64,000 nucleotides of DNA from Candidatus Sulfotelmatobacter sp. Its GTDB lineage: Bacteria > Acidobacteriota > Terriglobia > Terriglobales > Acidobacteriaceae. Positions 33,993 to 41,839 of this stretch are shown one piece after another. The DNA is taken from the NCBI GenBank assembly GCA_025462865.1, contig JAOAPI010000123.1, forward strand, positions 59,131-123,130, written 5' to 3'. A program made the position numbers and the translations under genes. Numbering within the stretch: position 1 is the stretch's first letter; each line of letters begins with the position of its first letter. The notes under the pieces are model-generated. The model made no database searches, was not told where the DNA came from, and saw nothing but the letters and a program-made list of their open reading frames with translations.

Positions 33993-36584
33993 ATGTCCGA
34001 GACCACAAAGCGTACCGACCGGGCCGAACTAAACAGGCGCATAGAGCGTTCGGAAAAGCTGTTGCAGAAGGGGAAGGCGGCCGAAGCGCTGGAAGAATAT
34101 CTGCTGGTATTGCGCGACGATCCGGAAAACGACACAGTGCGGCAACTCGCGGCGGATTTGTGTCTGTCACAGAATCGAAATCGCGATGCGGTTCGGTTGT
34201 TGGGTGAATTGTTCGAGCGCCAGGTGAACGGCGGTGACGCGACGCGGGCCAGCCTGACCTACAAAAAGTTGGCGCGGCACGGCAATCCGACATGGGAGCA
34301 GAAATTTCGCTTCGGGCAGTTGCTGGAAGGATCAAACAAAAAATTGGCTATCGGCACCTATGAATCCGCGTTGAGCGATCTGTCCAAGCTTGAGAACAAG
34401 AAGGGCGCGCTACAAGTGTTGGGCCGCGTGGTGGCCCTGGAGCCCGTGCAAGGGAATTTTCTCCGGATGGCAGAACTATCGTCAGAAGTGGGAGAGAGTA
34501 AAGCGGCGGCTGAAGCGTTCAAGCATCTGGCGCAGCTTGCGACCGCCGCCAGCGAAGATCCGTCGCAGTGGTATGAGCGCGCGTATCAGGAAGACTCCTC
34601 CGACGAAGAGATCGCGCTGGCTTATGGCAAGAGCTTGCTGGGGCAGGGTCAGGTGGGAGCCGCGATTTTTATTCTCGAGCCGCAGGTGAATGCGGGGAAG
34701 AATTCTCCCGAGCTGCGAGATATTTATGCCGAAGCACTGCTGGCGGCGGGCCGCTATGGGGAGGCAGAGCCACTGGTGTGGCAGTTGTTCGAACAAAATC
34801 CTACCCGCATGCAGCAGGTTACGGGACTGATTGGACAGTTGCTGGAGGCGGAGCTGGATGAGACTGCGGTCGCGCTCGCCAGAAAACTTGGACAGTTTCA
34901 GGCGAAGCGCGGTGAACGGCGGCAGTTCCTGGCGCTGATGCAGGATCTTATGGCGGAGCGCCGGTCGTCCTCTGCGATGCTGGAATTTCTCAGCGAGCTG
35001 TTCAATGCGGCGAACCGGGAAGGCGACTATTCCCAGACTCTGCTGAAGTTATTCGATCTCTATTGCAGCACCGGGGATTTCGCCAAGGCTGCCGAATGCC
35101 TGGACCGGGCCGCGGAGGTAGATCCGTACGAGCCTGGCCACGGCAAGCGCCTGGAGATGTTAAACGGCAACATAGACGATGGTAAGTTCAAGGCGATCGC
35201 ATCGCGATTCACTGCGTCAGCTCCAACAGCCGCCGAAGCAGCGATTGAGCACGAAGCTACTCTGGGGGCTTCGACATTGCAGGATCTGATGCTGCAGGCG
35301 GAGATTCTAGTGCAGTACGGAATGCGCAACAAGGCGGTCGAGCGCCTGCAAAGGATTCAGGAACTGTTTCCGCGCGAAGAGGAGAAGAACGAAGATCTGC
35401 AACGTCTTTACCTGGCAGCGGGGATGACGCCCGCCTACGCCGGGTCGACTCCGTTGCCGGCGGCGGCTTCGGCATCGGCACCAGCCGCAAGCGCAGCAGC
35501 CCCCGCAACGGCCGCCGCGCACGATCCGGCTGCGGAGATGCGCAATGTTACTCGCGTGGCGGAAATTACCCGCAAACTGTATCACCAGGGCACAGCACCA
35601 GCCGTGCTGACAACGGCGGTCAACGAAATTGGCGGACACTGGGAAGTGTCCCGCTGCGTGGCGTTGATGCGTACCCCTGGCTCTGCGCCGACAGCCATGC
35701 AGGAGTTCTGCGGCAAAGGAGCAAAGGCGGGGGACTCCAAGACAGTTCGGGAAGTGATGATTGCGCTGCAGGACTTGTGCACGAGTGACCCCGTTATCAT
35801 CGCTGACGCGCAGAAGGGGCCGGAGCTGCAAAGTGCGCGCAAGGCGGTGGTAGAGCTGGGTGCCACGACAGTGCTGGCGCTGCCATTGAGTAATGGCGAG
35901 GATTACGTCGGCGTTCTGGCATTGCTTCATAATAAGCCGCGGAACTGGCCACATACGGATGCCGTGGTGCTGAAGACGCTGGCCGATCAGATGGTGATTG
36001 CGCTGAATAACGCTGGTCTGCGCCGGTTGGTCAAGAATCTTTCGGTTACGGAAGAGAAGTCCGGTCTGCTCAAGCGCGGATCTTATCTGGACTTGTTGCT
36101 GGCGGAAAGCAAGCGCGCAGTGCAGAATGCTGCGCCGCTATCCGTGCTCCTGTTGCAATTTGGGCGCAGCGCAGCGCTGATCAAGGAATATGGCGAGGCC
36201 GCCGTGGAAAGCGCGATGGATAAGATTGGACAGCAGTTCGCCGCCAACATCCGGACCAACGACTTGGCGTTCCGGTACGACACTACGACCATCGCGATCA
36301 TCCTTGGGGATACGGCGGAAAAAGAAGCGACAATGGCGCTCGAGAAATTGCGAAAGATTATTGCCGGAGTGCGCCTGCCGGCGAAAGATGGGTCCGAAAA
36401 AGGCCATGCCATGGAGTTTTCCGCGGGATTGGCGGAGGCGGTGGTGAAGGATAGCTATGATCCCATCGACATTGTGACGGAAGTGATCAACCGCGCCGAG
36501 CATGCGCTGGCGACTTCGCTGGTGCAGGGGCCGGGGAAAGTTGTGGCATTGGGGGCGGCGCTGGCCGCGGGAGCAGTGGCGTAG
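33993..36584 (+). CDS. TPR-GAF protein with degenerate GGDEF domain
   Basis: 863 residues. N-terminal 480 residues are TPR-type helices (RSEKLLQKGKAAEALEEYLL, and several later repeats). An Ala/Pro linker (about 485-512) leads to a GAF domain (about 515-690), then a C-terminal domain with the fold of a diguanylate cyclase (LLKRGSYLDLLLAESKRA, then KIGQQFAANIRTNDLAFRYD). Where an active enzyme has RYGGDEF this protein has RYDTTTIA (about 760-767), so it should not make c-di-GMP. It may bind ligands or partners as a signalling scaffold. ATG 33993 begins the first helix; the frame is open further upstream. Confidence 0.72.
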   Translation: MSETTKRTDRAELNRRIERSEKLLQKGKAAEALEEYLLVLRDDPENDTVRQLAADLCLSQNRNRDAVRLLGELFERQVNGGDATRASLTYKKLARHGNPTWEQKFRFGQLLEGSNKKLAIGTYESALSDLSKLENKKGALQVLGRVVALEPVQGNFLRMAELSSEVGESKAAAEAFKHLAQLATAASEDPSQWYERAYQEDSSDEEIALAYGKSLLGQGQVGAAIFILEPQVNAGKNSPELRDIYAEALLAAGRYGEAEPLVWQLFEQNPTRMQQVTGLIGQLLEAELDETAVALARKLGQFQAKRGERRQFLALMQDLMAERRSSSAMLEFLSELFNAANREGDYSQTLLKLFDLYCSTGDFAKAAECLDRAAEVDPYEPGHGKRLEMLNGNIDDGKFKAIASRFTASAPTAAEAAIEHEATLGASTLQDLMLQAEILVQYGMRNKAVERLQRIQELFPREEEKNEDLQRLYLAAGMTPAYAGSTPLPAAASASAPAASAAAPATAAAHDPAAEMRNVTRVAEITRKLYHQGTAPAVLTTAVNEIGGHWEVSRCVALMRTPGSAPTAMQEFCGKGAKAGDSKTVREVMIALQDLCTSDPVIIADAQKGPELQSARKAVVELGATTVLALPLSNGEDYVGVLALLHNKPRNWPHTDAVVLKTLADQMVIALNNAGLRRLVKNLSVTEEKSGLLKRGSYLDLLLAESKRAVQNAAPLSVLLLQFGRSAALIKEYGEAAVESAMDKIGQQFAANIRTNDLAFRYDTTTIAIILGDTAEKEATMALEKLRKIIAGVRLPAKDGSEKGHAMEFSAGLAEAVVKDSYDPIDIVTEVINRAEHALATSLVQGPGKVVALGAALAAGAVA

Positions 36585-36608
36585 GGCCAAGCACAATATT
36601 TGGCGTTG

Positions 36609-36992
36609 TTAGCGGCTCTTGCCCGCCGACTTTGGATGCATTTCAAGTTTCCACCCTAGTTCTTTTGCCGACCTGCGAACCTGGTCTTCCTTGGCCTGAC
36701 GCAATCGCGCATCATCCGCGGGATCTCGTCTCTGATGCTCATCAACCGAATCTGCTTCAACGATATTGATTTGAATCTTGTCGCCTACGGCGAGGCTTTT
36801 TTGGCTTATCCATGACACATGATTGCCCTCAGGATTGATGAGGCCTCCCATGTTGAGAAACAGACTTTCATTTCTTGTGCCGGTGGACATCGTCGTTGCA
36901 GCCCAACTCACAATCGCCGACAATACGCCACTGTCACCAGTGCCCGCCCGGCACAGTTTATCGTCGTTTAAGTAAATATCGAATGCAATCAT
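36609..36992 (-). CDS. Hypothetical protein
   Basis: 127 residues, not recognised. The first 85 residues alternate beta-type strands (FDIYLNDDKLCRAGTGDSGV, GDKIQINIVEAD) and resemble small conserved proteins of unknown role; the last 40 are charged and helical (RLRQAKEDQVRRSAKELGW). No signal peptide or membrane segment. Convergent with the TPR-GAF gene, 24 nt apart. Confidence 0.55.
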   Translation of the reverse strand: MIAFDIYLNDDKLCRAGTGDSGVLSAIVSWAATTMSTGTRNESLFLNMGGLINPEGNHVSWISQKSLAVGDKIQINIVEADSVDEHQRRDPADDARLRQAKEDQVRRSAKELGWKLEMHPKSAGKSR

Positions 36993-37125
36993 AGGGATAG
37001 AATTTTACCGACTGGCGATTAGAATGCAATGCTGCGGTGGTCAAAGCTCCTCGCACGCTGCTAAACTAACCAGTTTAACGATTCATTTTTAATCCGCTCT
37101 GAGTACGCGATCTAGCAGGAAAATC

Positions 37126-38331
37126 ATGATGAAACCGGGTGATATTGCCATTGTCAGCGGGGCGCGAACGCCCTTTGGCCGCTATTGCGGAAAGTTGAAG
37201 GATTTTACCGCGCAGGAACTGGGCGCGGTTGCTGCCAAGGGTGCAATGGAGCGGGCGTCGGTTGACCCGAAAGAAGTTGACCATGCCGTGTTTGGCAACG
37301 CGCAGCAGACTTCGGGCGATGCGCTGTATGGGGCGCGGCACGTGGGATTGCGGGCGGGGCTGCCGATTGAGGTCCCGGCGCTGACCGTGAACCGGCTGTG
37401 CGGCTCGGGGATGCAGGCGATTATCAATGCGGCGCAGATGATTCAGTTAGAGGAAGCGAAGATTGTGCTGGCGGGCGGTATGGAGGCCATGTCGCAGGCT
37501 CCTTTTGTGATTCGCGGGCGCGATGGATTTACGCTGTCGCCGGGCGGAAAGCTTGAAGATTCCCTGATGGTGGCGCTGCTCGACAGTTATTGCGGATCGT
37601 ACATGGCGAATACGGCGGAGTTGTACGGTTCACAACACGGCATCACGCGGCAGATGCAAGATGAATTTTCCCTGCGCTCGCAGCAGAAGGCCGATGCAGC
37701 CTACAAAGAAGGACGTATTCAGGAAGAGTTGGTTCCAGTTGCTTTACGCAGTGCCAAGGGCGAGCCTACGGGAGAGTCTCTAACGGAAGATGATCACCGC
37801 CGTCCGCAGACCACGATGGAAGGGCTGGGGAAGCTGAAGGCGGCATTCGGTAAGAATGGGACAGTCACGGCGGGCAATGCGAGTGGAATTGTCGATGGCG
37901 CCGCGGCGGTGATCCTGATGTCGATGGATATGGCGCGCAAGCGAAATCTGCTGCCACTGGGCCGAATTGTGAGCTGGGGCGTTGCCGGGGTAGAACCGAA
38001 AATTATGGGGAGTGGTCCGGTGCCGGCGACGAAGATCGCATTGCAGAAGGCTGGGTTGTCGCTCGACTATCTCGATCTGATCGAAGTGAATGAGGCGTTT
38101 GCGGCGCAGTATCTGGCAGTAGAAAAAGAGCTGGGCCTGGATCGCGAAAAGGTAAATGTCAATGGTGGGGCGATTGCGCTGGGACATCCGCTGGGAGCGA
38201 CCGGAACGCGGTTGGTGATTACGCTGCTGTATGAATTGCGGCGGCGGAAGAAGAAGTATGGGCTGGCTACGGCTTGCATCGGCGGCGGGCAGGGGATCGC
38301 GATGATTGTGGAGACGCTACTGAATTTTTAG
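37126..38331 (+). CDS. Acetyl-CoA C-acyltransferase (thiolase)
   Basis: Condenses or cleaves acyl-CoA (acetoacetyl-CoA or 3-ketoacyl-CoA). 401 residues with the nucleophile in [11 protein letters not shown], the [15 protein letters not shown] histidine block, and the second cysteine in [10 protein letters not shown]. It opens a run of genes for the same pathway (3-hydroxybutyryl-CoA dehydrogenase and crotonase). AGCAGGAAAATC precedes the ATG. The TAG stop overlaps the first base of the CACGGAT-type repeat. Whether the direction is butyryl-CoA synthesis or beta-oxidation cannot be told. Confidence 0.93.
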   Translation: MMKPGDIAIVSGARTPFGRYCGKLKDFTAQELGAVAAKGAMERASVDPKEVDHAVFGNAQQTSGDALYGARHVGLRAGLPIEVPALTVNRLCGSGMQAIINAAQMIQLEEAKIVLAGGMEAMSQAPFVIRGRDGFTLSPGGKLEDSLMVALLDSYCGSYMANTAELYGSQHGITRQMQDEFSLRSQQKADAAYKEGRIQEELVPVALRSAKGEPTGESLTEDDHRRPQTTMEGLGKLKAAFGKNGTVTAGNASGIVDGAAAVILMSMDMARKRNLLPLGRIVSWGVAGVEPKIMGSGPVPATKIALQKAGLSLDYLDLIEVNEAFAAQYLAVEKELGLDREKVNVNGGAIALGHPLGATGTRLVITLLYELRRRKKKYGLATACIGGGQGIAMIVETLLNF

Positions 38332-38428
38332 CCACGGGTTTTCACGGATTCGCACGGACGGGAAGGGCGAACCTTTAAATCTTTGCTCTTAGATTTCTAG
38401 ATCCGTGAAAATCCGTGTGATCCGTGGC
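38331..38428. repeat. Imperfect inverted repeat, CACGGAT family
   Basis: Left arm starts with GCCACGGGTTTTCACGG at the thiolase stop codon; right arm ATCCGTGAAAATCCGTG ends GGC at 38428. Same family as 13784-13872 and 39722-39804, and lies just before the 3-hydroxybutyryl-CoA dehydrogenase gene. Confidence 0.85.
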
Positions 38429-38445
38429 TATGTCTTGGAGTCATT

Positions 38446-39339
38446 ATGGAAATTAAGAAGGTAGGGGTTCTCGGTTGTGGCCTGATGGGTTCCGGCATCG
38501 CACAGGTTTGCGCGACGGCTGGATTCGATGTGACCGCGCTTGAAGTTGAACAGAAATATCTCGACAAGGGTTTTGCTGGGATCGAGAAATCTTTAGCTAA
38601 GTTTGCCGAGCGTCCACCGGAGAAGGGCGGGATCACGGCCCAGCAGAAAGACGCGATCCGTGCGAGGCTCAAGGGCACTACGAACAAGGCCGACCTGGCG
38701 GATTGCGACATTATCATTGAGGCCATCATCGAGAACGTGGAAGAGAAGAAGAAGATGTATGCGTCGCTCGACAGTGTCGTGAAGAAAGACTCGATCTTCG
38801 CCTCGAATACGTCTTCGATTTCGGTGACCGAGCTTTTGACTGCTGTCAAGCGGCCAGAGCGTTTCATCGGCCTACACTTTTTTAATCCCGTGCCGTTAAT
38901 GAAGCTGGTGGAAGTGGTGCGCACGATTGCGACGGCCGACGACGTTTACCAGACCGCTTATGAGTTCGGGAAGCAGCTGGGCAAGGTTCCGGTGCGCACG
39001 TCGGATAAGACGGGATTTATCGTCAACCGGCTGCTGGTGCCGTATCTGCTCGATGCCATCCGTTCGTACGAAGAAGGCGTCGGATCGATTGAGGACATCG
39101 ACAACGCGATGAAGCTGGGATGCGGCTATCCCATGGGGCCGTTCACGCTGCTCGACTTTGTCGGGCTTGACACCACGTATTACATCACGCAGGTGATGTA
39201 TGACGAATTCAAGGAGCGGCGGTTTGCATCGCCTCCGCTGCTGAAGCGGCTGGTTATGGCCGGATGGTACGGGAAGAAGACTGGGAAAGGGTTCTACGAT
39301 TATTCGGACCCGAACAGTCCCAAGGCGAATAAACTGTAG
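38446..39339 (+). CDS. 3-hydroxybutyryl-CoA dehydrogenase
   Basis: NAD(P)-dependent enzyme of 297 residues interconverting acetoacetyl-CoA and 3-hydroxybutyryl-CoA. N-terminal Rossmann motif VGVLGCGLMGSGIAQ, catalytic region RFIGLHFFNPVPLMKLVEVV, SDKTGFIVNRLLVPY and the C-terminal GKKTGKGFYDYS are all in place. Length is typical for single-domain Hbd/PaaH. GGAG lies 7 nt upstream of the ATG. Lies between thiolase and crotonase genes in the same orientation, so a short-chain acyl-CoA operon is likely. Confidence 0.94.
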   Translation: MEIKKVGVLGCGLMGSGIAQVCATAGFDVTALEVEQKYLDKGFAGIEKSLAKFAERPPEKGGITAQQKDAIRARLKGTTNKADLADCDIIIEAIIENVEEKKKMYASLDSVVKKDSIFASNTSSISVTELLTAVKRPERFIGLHFFNPVPLMKLVEVVRTIATADDVYQTAYEFGKQLGKVPVRTSDKTGFIVNRLLVPYLLDAIRSYEEGVGSIEDIDNAMKLGCGYPMGPFTLLDFVGLDTTYYITQVMYDEFKERRFASPPLLKRLVMAGWYGKKTGKGFYDYSDPNSPKANKL

Positions 39340-39365
39340 GATCGATCACCCTAAGATTGAGCTCC

Positions 39366-39713
39366 ATGGAGAGACGGAGAAAAACCGATCAGGTGCCCGG
39401 CGATGTCGAATCTTATCGGCGTGCCTGGCGAAGCTACGTGGCGCGACGGAACCTTGTCGTAGTGCTCTTTCTCAGTTTTCTATTTCTGGGCTTGATGATC
39501 GGAAAGCTGAAGTTAGGAGAGCGCGCCGATTTCGTGATCCTACTTGCCTGGATCGGAGTGTATCTGGCTGGCGCATGGTGGCTCACCGAGTGGAGGTGTC
39601 CGCGGTGCGGCAAGATCTTCGGCAATCGGCTGTGGACGCAGCGCTGTATCAGTTGCGATTTAAGCAAAGAGGAAGTGGCGGCCGTGGTGCACGGAAGAAC
39701 ACTTACTAGATAA
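39366..39713 (+). CDS. Small membrane protein with C-terminal zinc ribbon
   Basis: 115 residues. Two transmembrane helices (LVVVLFLSFLFLGLMIG and FVILLAWIGVYLAGAWWL) are followed by CPRCGKIFGNRLWTQRCISC, a two-CxxC zinc ribbon. No enzyme family recognised. An upstream in-frame TTG at 39357 is possible but ATG 39366 is the conventional start. Sits between hbd and crotonase genes, without an obvious link to their pathway. Confidence 0.65.
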   Translation: MERRRKTDQVPGDVESYRRAWRSYVARRNLVVVLFLSFLFLGLMIGKLKLGERADFVILLAWIGVYLAGAWWLTEWRCPRCGKIFGNRLWTQRCISCDLSKEEVAAVVHGRTLTR

Positions 39714-39721
39714 AAATCTTT

Positions 39722-39804
39722 GCCACGGGTTCGCACGGATCAACACGGATTTACGCTGAGGCCCAGAAGGGTTTGATCCGTACCATCCGCGTGAATCCGC
39801 GGCG
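39722..39804. repeat. Imperfect inverted repeat, CACGGAT family
   Basis: Left arm GCCACGGGTTCGCACGGATC and right arm ATCCGTACCATCCGCGTG, third copy of the family in the window, 11 nt before the crotonase start. Confidence 0.85.
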
Positions 39805-39814
39805 GACCTAATTT

Positions 39815-40597
39815 ATGAGTTTCGAAAACATACTTCTCGAAAAGAAGAACGGGATTGCCTACGTCACCGTGAACCGGCCGAAGGTGCTCAACGCGCTGAA
39901 CATGGCCACCATGGAGGACTTGCGGGCTGGATTTCACGACATCAAAAATCATGCTGCGATACGCGTGGTTATTCTTACCGGCGCGGGCGAGAAAGCGTTC
40001 ATCGCTGGAGCCGATATTGGCGAACTGGCTAAAAATGACGCGGTTGCCGCCAAGGAATATACGCACCGCGGACAGAATGTTCTGAACTTGATTGAGAATC
40101 TGGGGAAGCCGGTGATCGCGTGCATCAACGGATTTGCTCTGGGCGGCGGATGCGAGATTGCATTGGCTTGCACGATGCGGCTGGCCAGCGAGAATGCCAA
40201 GTTCGGGCAGCCTGAGGTGAAGCTTGGGATTATTCCTGGATATGGCGGAACGCAGCGGCTGCCGCGCTTGGTGGGAAAGGGAATCGCAATGCAGATGGTG
40301 CTGGCGGGCGAGACGATAACAGCGCAGGAAGCCCATCGCATTGGACTGGTGAATGAAGTCACCGTAACGGCTGAGTTGATTCCGCGGGCGGAAGCGATTG
40401 CGGCGAAGATTATCGCGAACGCTCCGCTGGCCGTGCAGTATGCGATGGAGGCCGTCAACAGAGGCATGGAGATGACCTTGAGCGAGGGTTTGTATCTGGA
40501 GGCCGTATTGTTTGCCGTTGCATGTGCGACGGAGGATAAGAAGGAAGGGACTACGGCGTTTTTGGAGAAGCGGGCAGCGGTGTTTAAGGGAAAGTAA
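39815..40597 (+). CDS. Enoyl-CoA hydratase (crotonase)
   Basis: 260 residues, hydrates crotonyl-CoA/enoyl-CoA. NRPKVLNALN, the oxyanion-hole blocks AFIAGADIGELA and ACINGFALGGGCEIALAC, and the catalytic glutamates in GQPEVKLGIIPGYGGTQRL are present, so activity is likely. Together with thiolase and 3-hydroxybutyryl-CoA dehydrogenase it completes the conversion between acetyl-CoA and crotonyl-CoA. The CACGGAT-type hairpin immediately upstream separates it from the zinc-ribbon gene and replaces a clear Shine-Dalgarno. Confidence 0.94.
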   Translation: MSFENILLEKKNGIAYVTVNRPKVLNALNMATMEDLRAGFHDIKNHAAIRVVILTGAGEKAFIAGADIGELAKNDAVAAKEYTHRGQNVLNLIENLGKPVIACINGFALGGGCEIALACTMRLASENAKFGQPEVKLGIIPGYGGTQRLPRLVGKGIAMQMVLAGETITAQEAHRIGLVNEVTVTAELIPRAEAIAAKIIANAPLAVQYAMEAVNRGMEMTLSEGLYLEAVLFAVACATEDKKEGTTAFLEKRAAVFKGK

Positions 40598-40608
40598 GTC
40601 AAAGGCTT

Positions 40609-40644
40609 TAACACAGAGGACACAGAGAACATAGAGGACACAGG
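40609..40644. repeat. Solitary arm of the CACAGAG repeat
   Basis: ACACAGAGGACACAGAGAAC and further variants, matching one arm of the palindrome at 29904-30004. No complementary arm nearby. Between crotonase and ribH. Confidence 0.7.
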
Positions 40645-40704
40645 GTACGGCTACGGAGAAGAGCCACGAAAGAGAAACTGAAAATTGAGCGGCTCCCTGC
40701 TGCT

Positions 40705-41286
40705 TTGATTCCTGTACTTCAGGGTGACCTTGGTGGTGCTGGAATGTGTTTTGCTGTTGTCGTCTCCCGGTTCAACTCCTTTATTACAGAACGGCTCTTG
40801 CTAAGCGCAATCGACGCGCTCCTGCAGGCAGGGGCAAAGAAAAAAGATATCGATGTCGTGCGGGTGCCGGGCGCATTTGAGATTCCCTTGGCGGCTCGGA
40901 AACTTGCAGAGACGAAGAAGTACGATGCCATTATCTGCCTCGGCTGCTTGTTACGTGGCGATACGGCGCACTATGACGTGATTGTGAATGAAGTGACGCG
41001 GGGGGTTGGACAGTCGGCGCAGGAGACTGGTGTGCCTCATGCTTTCGGCGTGCTCACTTGCGAGACACTGGAGCAGGCCATCGATCGGGCCGGGCTGAAG
41101 ATGGGCAACAAGGGATTTGAGGCGGCGCTGGCGGCTGTGGAGATGGCGTCGTTGAAAGCGGCTATCAGCCGTCAGCCGTCAGCCGTCAGCAAAAAAAAGC
41201 AGGTTCCTCGCTCCGCGAGGAATGACAAGCCTAAGAATCGGAATGACAAACCTAAGAAGAAGACCACGAAGACGAAGCGCAAATAA
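40705..41286 (+). CDS. ribH: 6,7-dimethyl-8-ribityllumazine synthase with repeat-derived tail
   Basis: Penultimate enzyme of riboflavin synthesis. Core of about 155 residues with AVVVSRFNSFITERLL, VPGAFEIPLAARKLA and GDTAHYDVIVNEV, whose His is catalytic. The family N-terminus (IPVLQGDLGGAG) starts right after TTG 40705, the only sensible start, and no Shine-Dalgarno is visible. The last 38 residues are unrelated: they are translated from tandem GTCAGCC units and a GGAATGACAA repeat, giving a very basic tail. nusB follows after 50 nt. Confidence 0.93.
   Translation: MIPVLQGDLGGAGMCFAVVVSRFNSFITERLLLSAIDALLQAGAKKKDIDVVRVPGAFEIPLAARKLAETKKYDAIICLGCLLRGDTAHYDVIVNEVTRGVGQSAQETGVPHAFGVLTCETLEQAIDRAGLKMGNKGFEAALAAVEMASLKAAISRQPSAVSKKKQVPRSARNDKPKNRNDKPKKKTTKTKRK
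41164..41240. repeat. Intergenic-type repeat lying inside ribH
   Basis: Three GTCAGCC units (41164-41190 region), an A-run, then the hairpin TTCCTCGC-TCC-GCGAGGAA (41204-41222) and ATGACAAG. The GGTTCC...GGAATGACAAG pattern recurs between rplB and rpsS (52854-52897) and between rplV and rpsC (53788-53832). Confidence 0.85.
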
Positions 41287-41336
41287 TCCCTTCTCTGAAG
41301 TAAACTGAAATCGACCACTTCCATCTCTATTTTCTT

Positions 41337-41753
41337 ATGGGTACACGCCGTAAATCACGCGAACTGGTTCTGCAGATGCTCTTCCAGGCAGACATGGGCA
41401 AGCAGACCATCGACCATGTGCAGCGCACGTTTTGGGCCGAGCATGCATCAGCCAGCGCCGAGGTTCGCGGGTTCGCGGATGATTTGTTTCGTGTGGCCAC
41501 CGATCGCGGCGTCGAGATTGATAAGCTGATCGAAGGTCACGCCGAGCATTGGCGAATGGAACGCATGGCGGCGGTGGATCGTAATCTGTTGCGCGCTGGC
41601 GTGGCGGAGTTTTTGGGATATCCCGAAACACCACGGGCCGTCATTATTAATGAAGCGCTCGAGATTGCTCGAAAATTTTCCAGTCCAGAGTCGGTGCAGT
41701 TCGTGAACGGCGTGCTCGACAGTGTGGCCAAGGATCTGGGAAAGACCGCGTAG
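41337..41753 (+). CDS. nusB: Transcription antitermination factor NusB
   Basis: 138-residue all-helical protein that with S10 (NusE) binds boxA RNA in rRNA antitermination. RRKSRELVLQMLFQADM is the N-terminal signature and PRAVIINEALEIARKFS with SVQFVNGVLDSVAKDL the C-terminal one. Pairing with ribH is widely conserved. ATG 41337. Its partner S10 is encoded at 49.7 kb in this window. Confidence 0.95.
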   Translation: MGTRRKSRELVLQMLFQADMGKQTIDHVQRTFWAEHASASAEVRGFADDLFRVATDRGVEIDKLIEGHAEHWRMERMAAVDRNLLRAGVAEFLGYPETPRAVIINEALEIARKFSSPESVQFVNGVLDSVAKDLGKTA

Positions 41754-41839
41754 GTGCGTTCGCTACCGCAGCAGGTAAAGCCGCTTCCATTTTTTCCACT
41801 CAACGCACTTCTGAAACCGCCGCTCCCCCACTCACGCTC

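Noticed and set aside
40648..40704. FMN riboswitch before ribH
   Set aside because: The spacer is far too short and has none of the conserved RFN element sequence.
41164..41190. Tandem GTCAGCC units as a possible CRISPR array
   Set aside because: Units are 7 bp with no spacers; they belong to a dispersed repeat.
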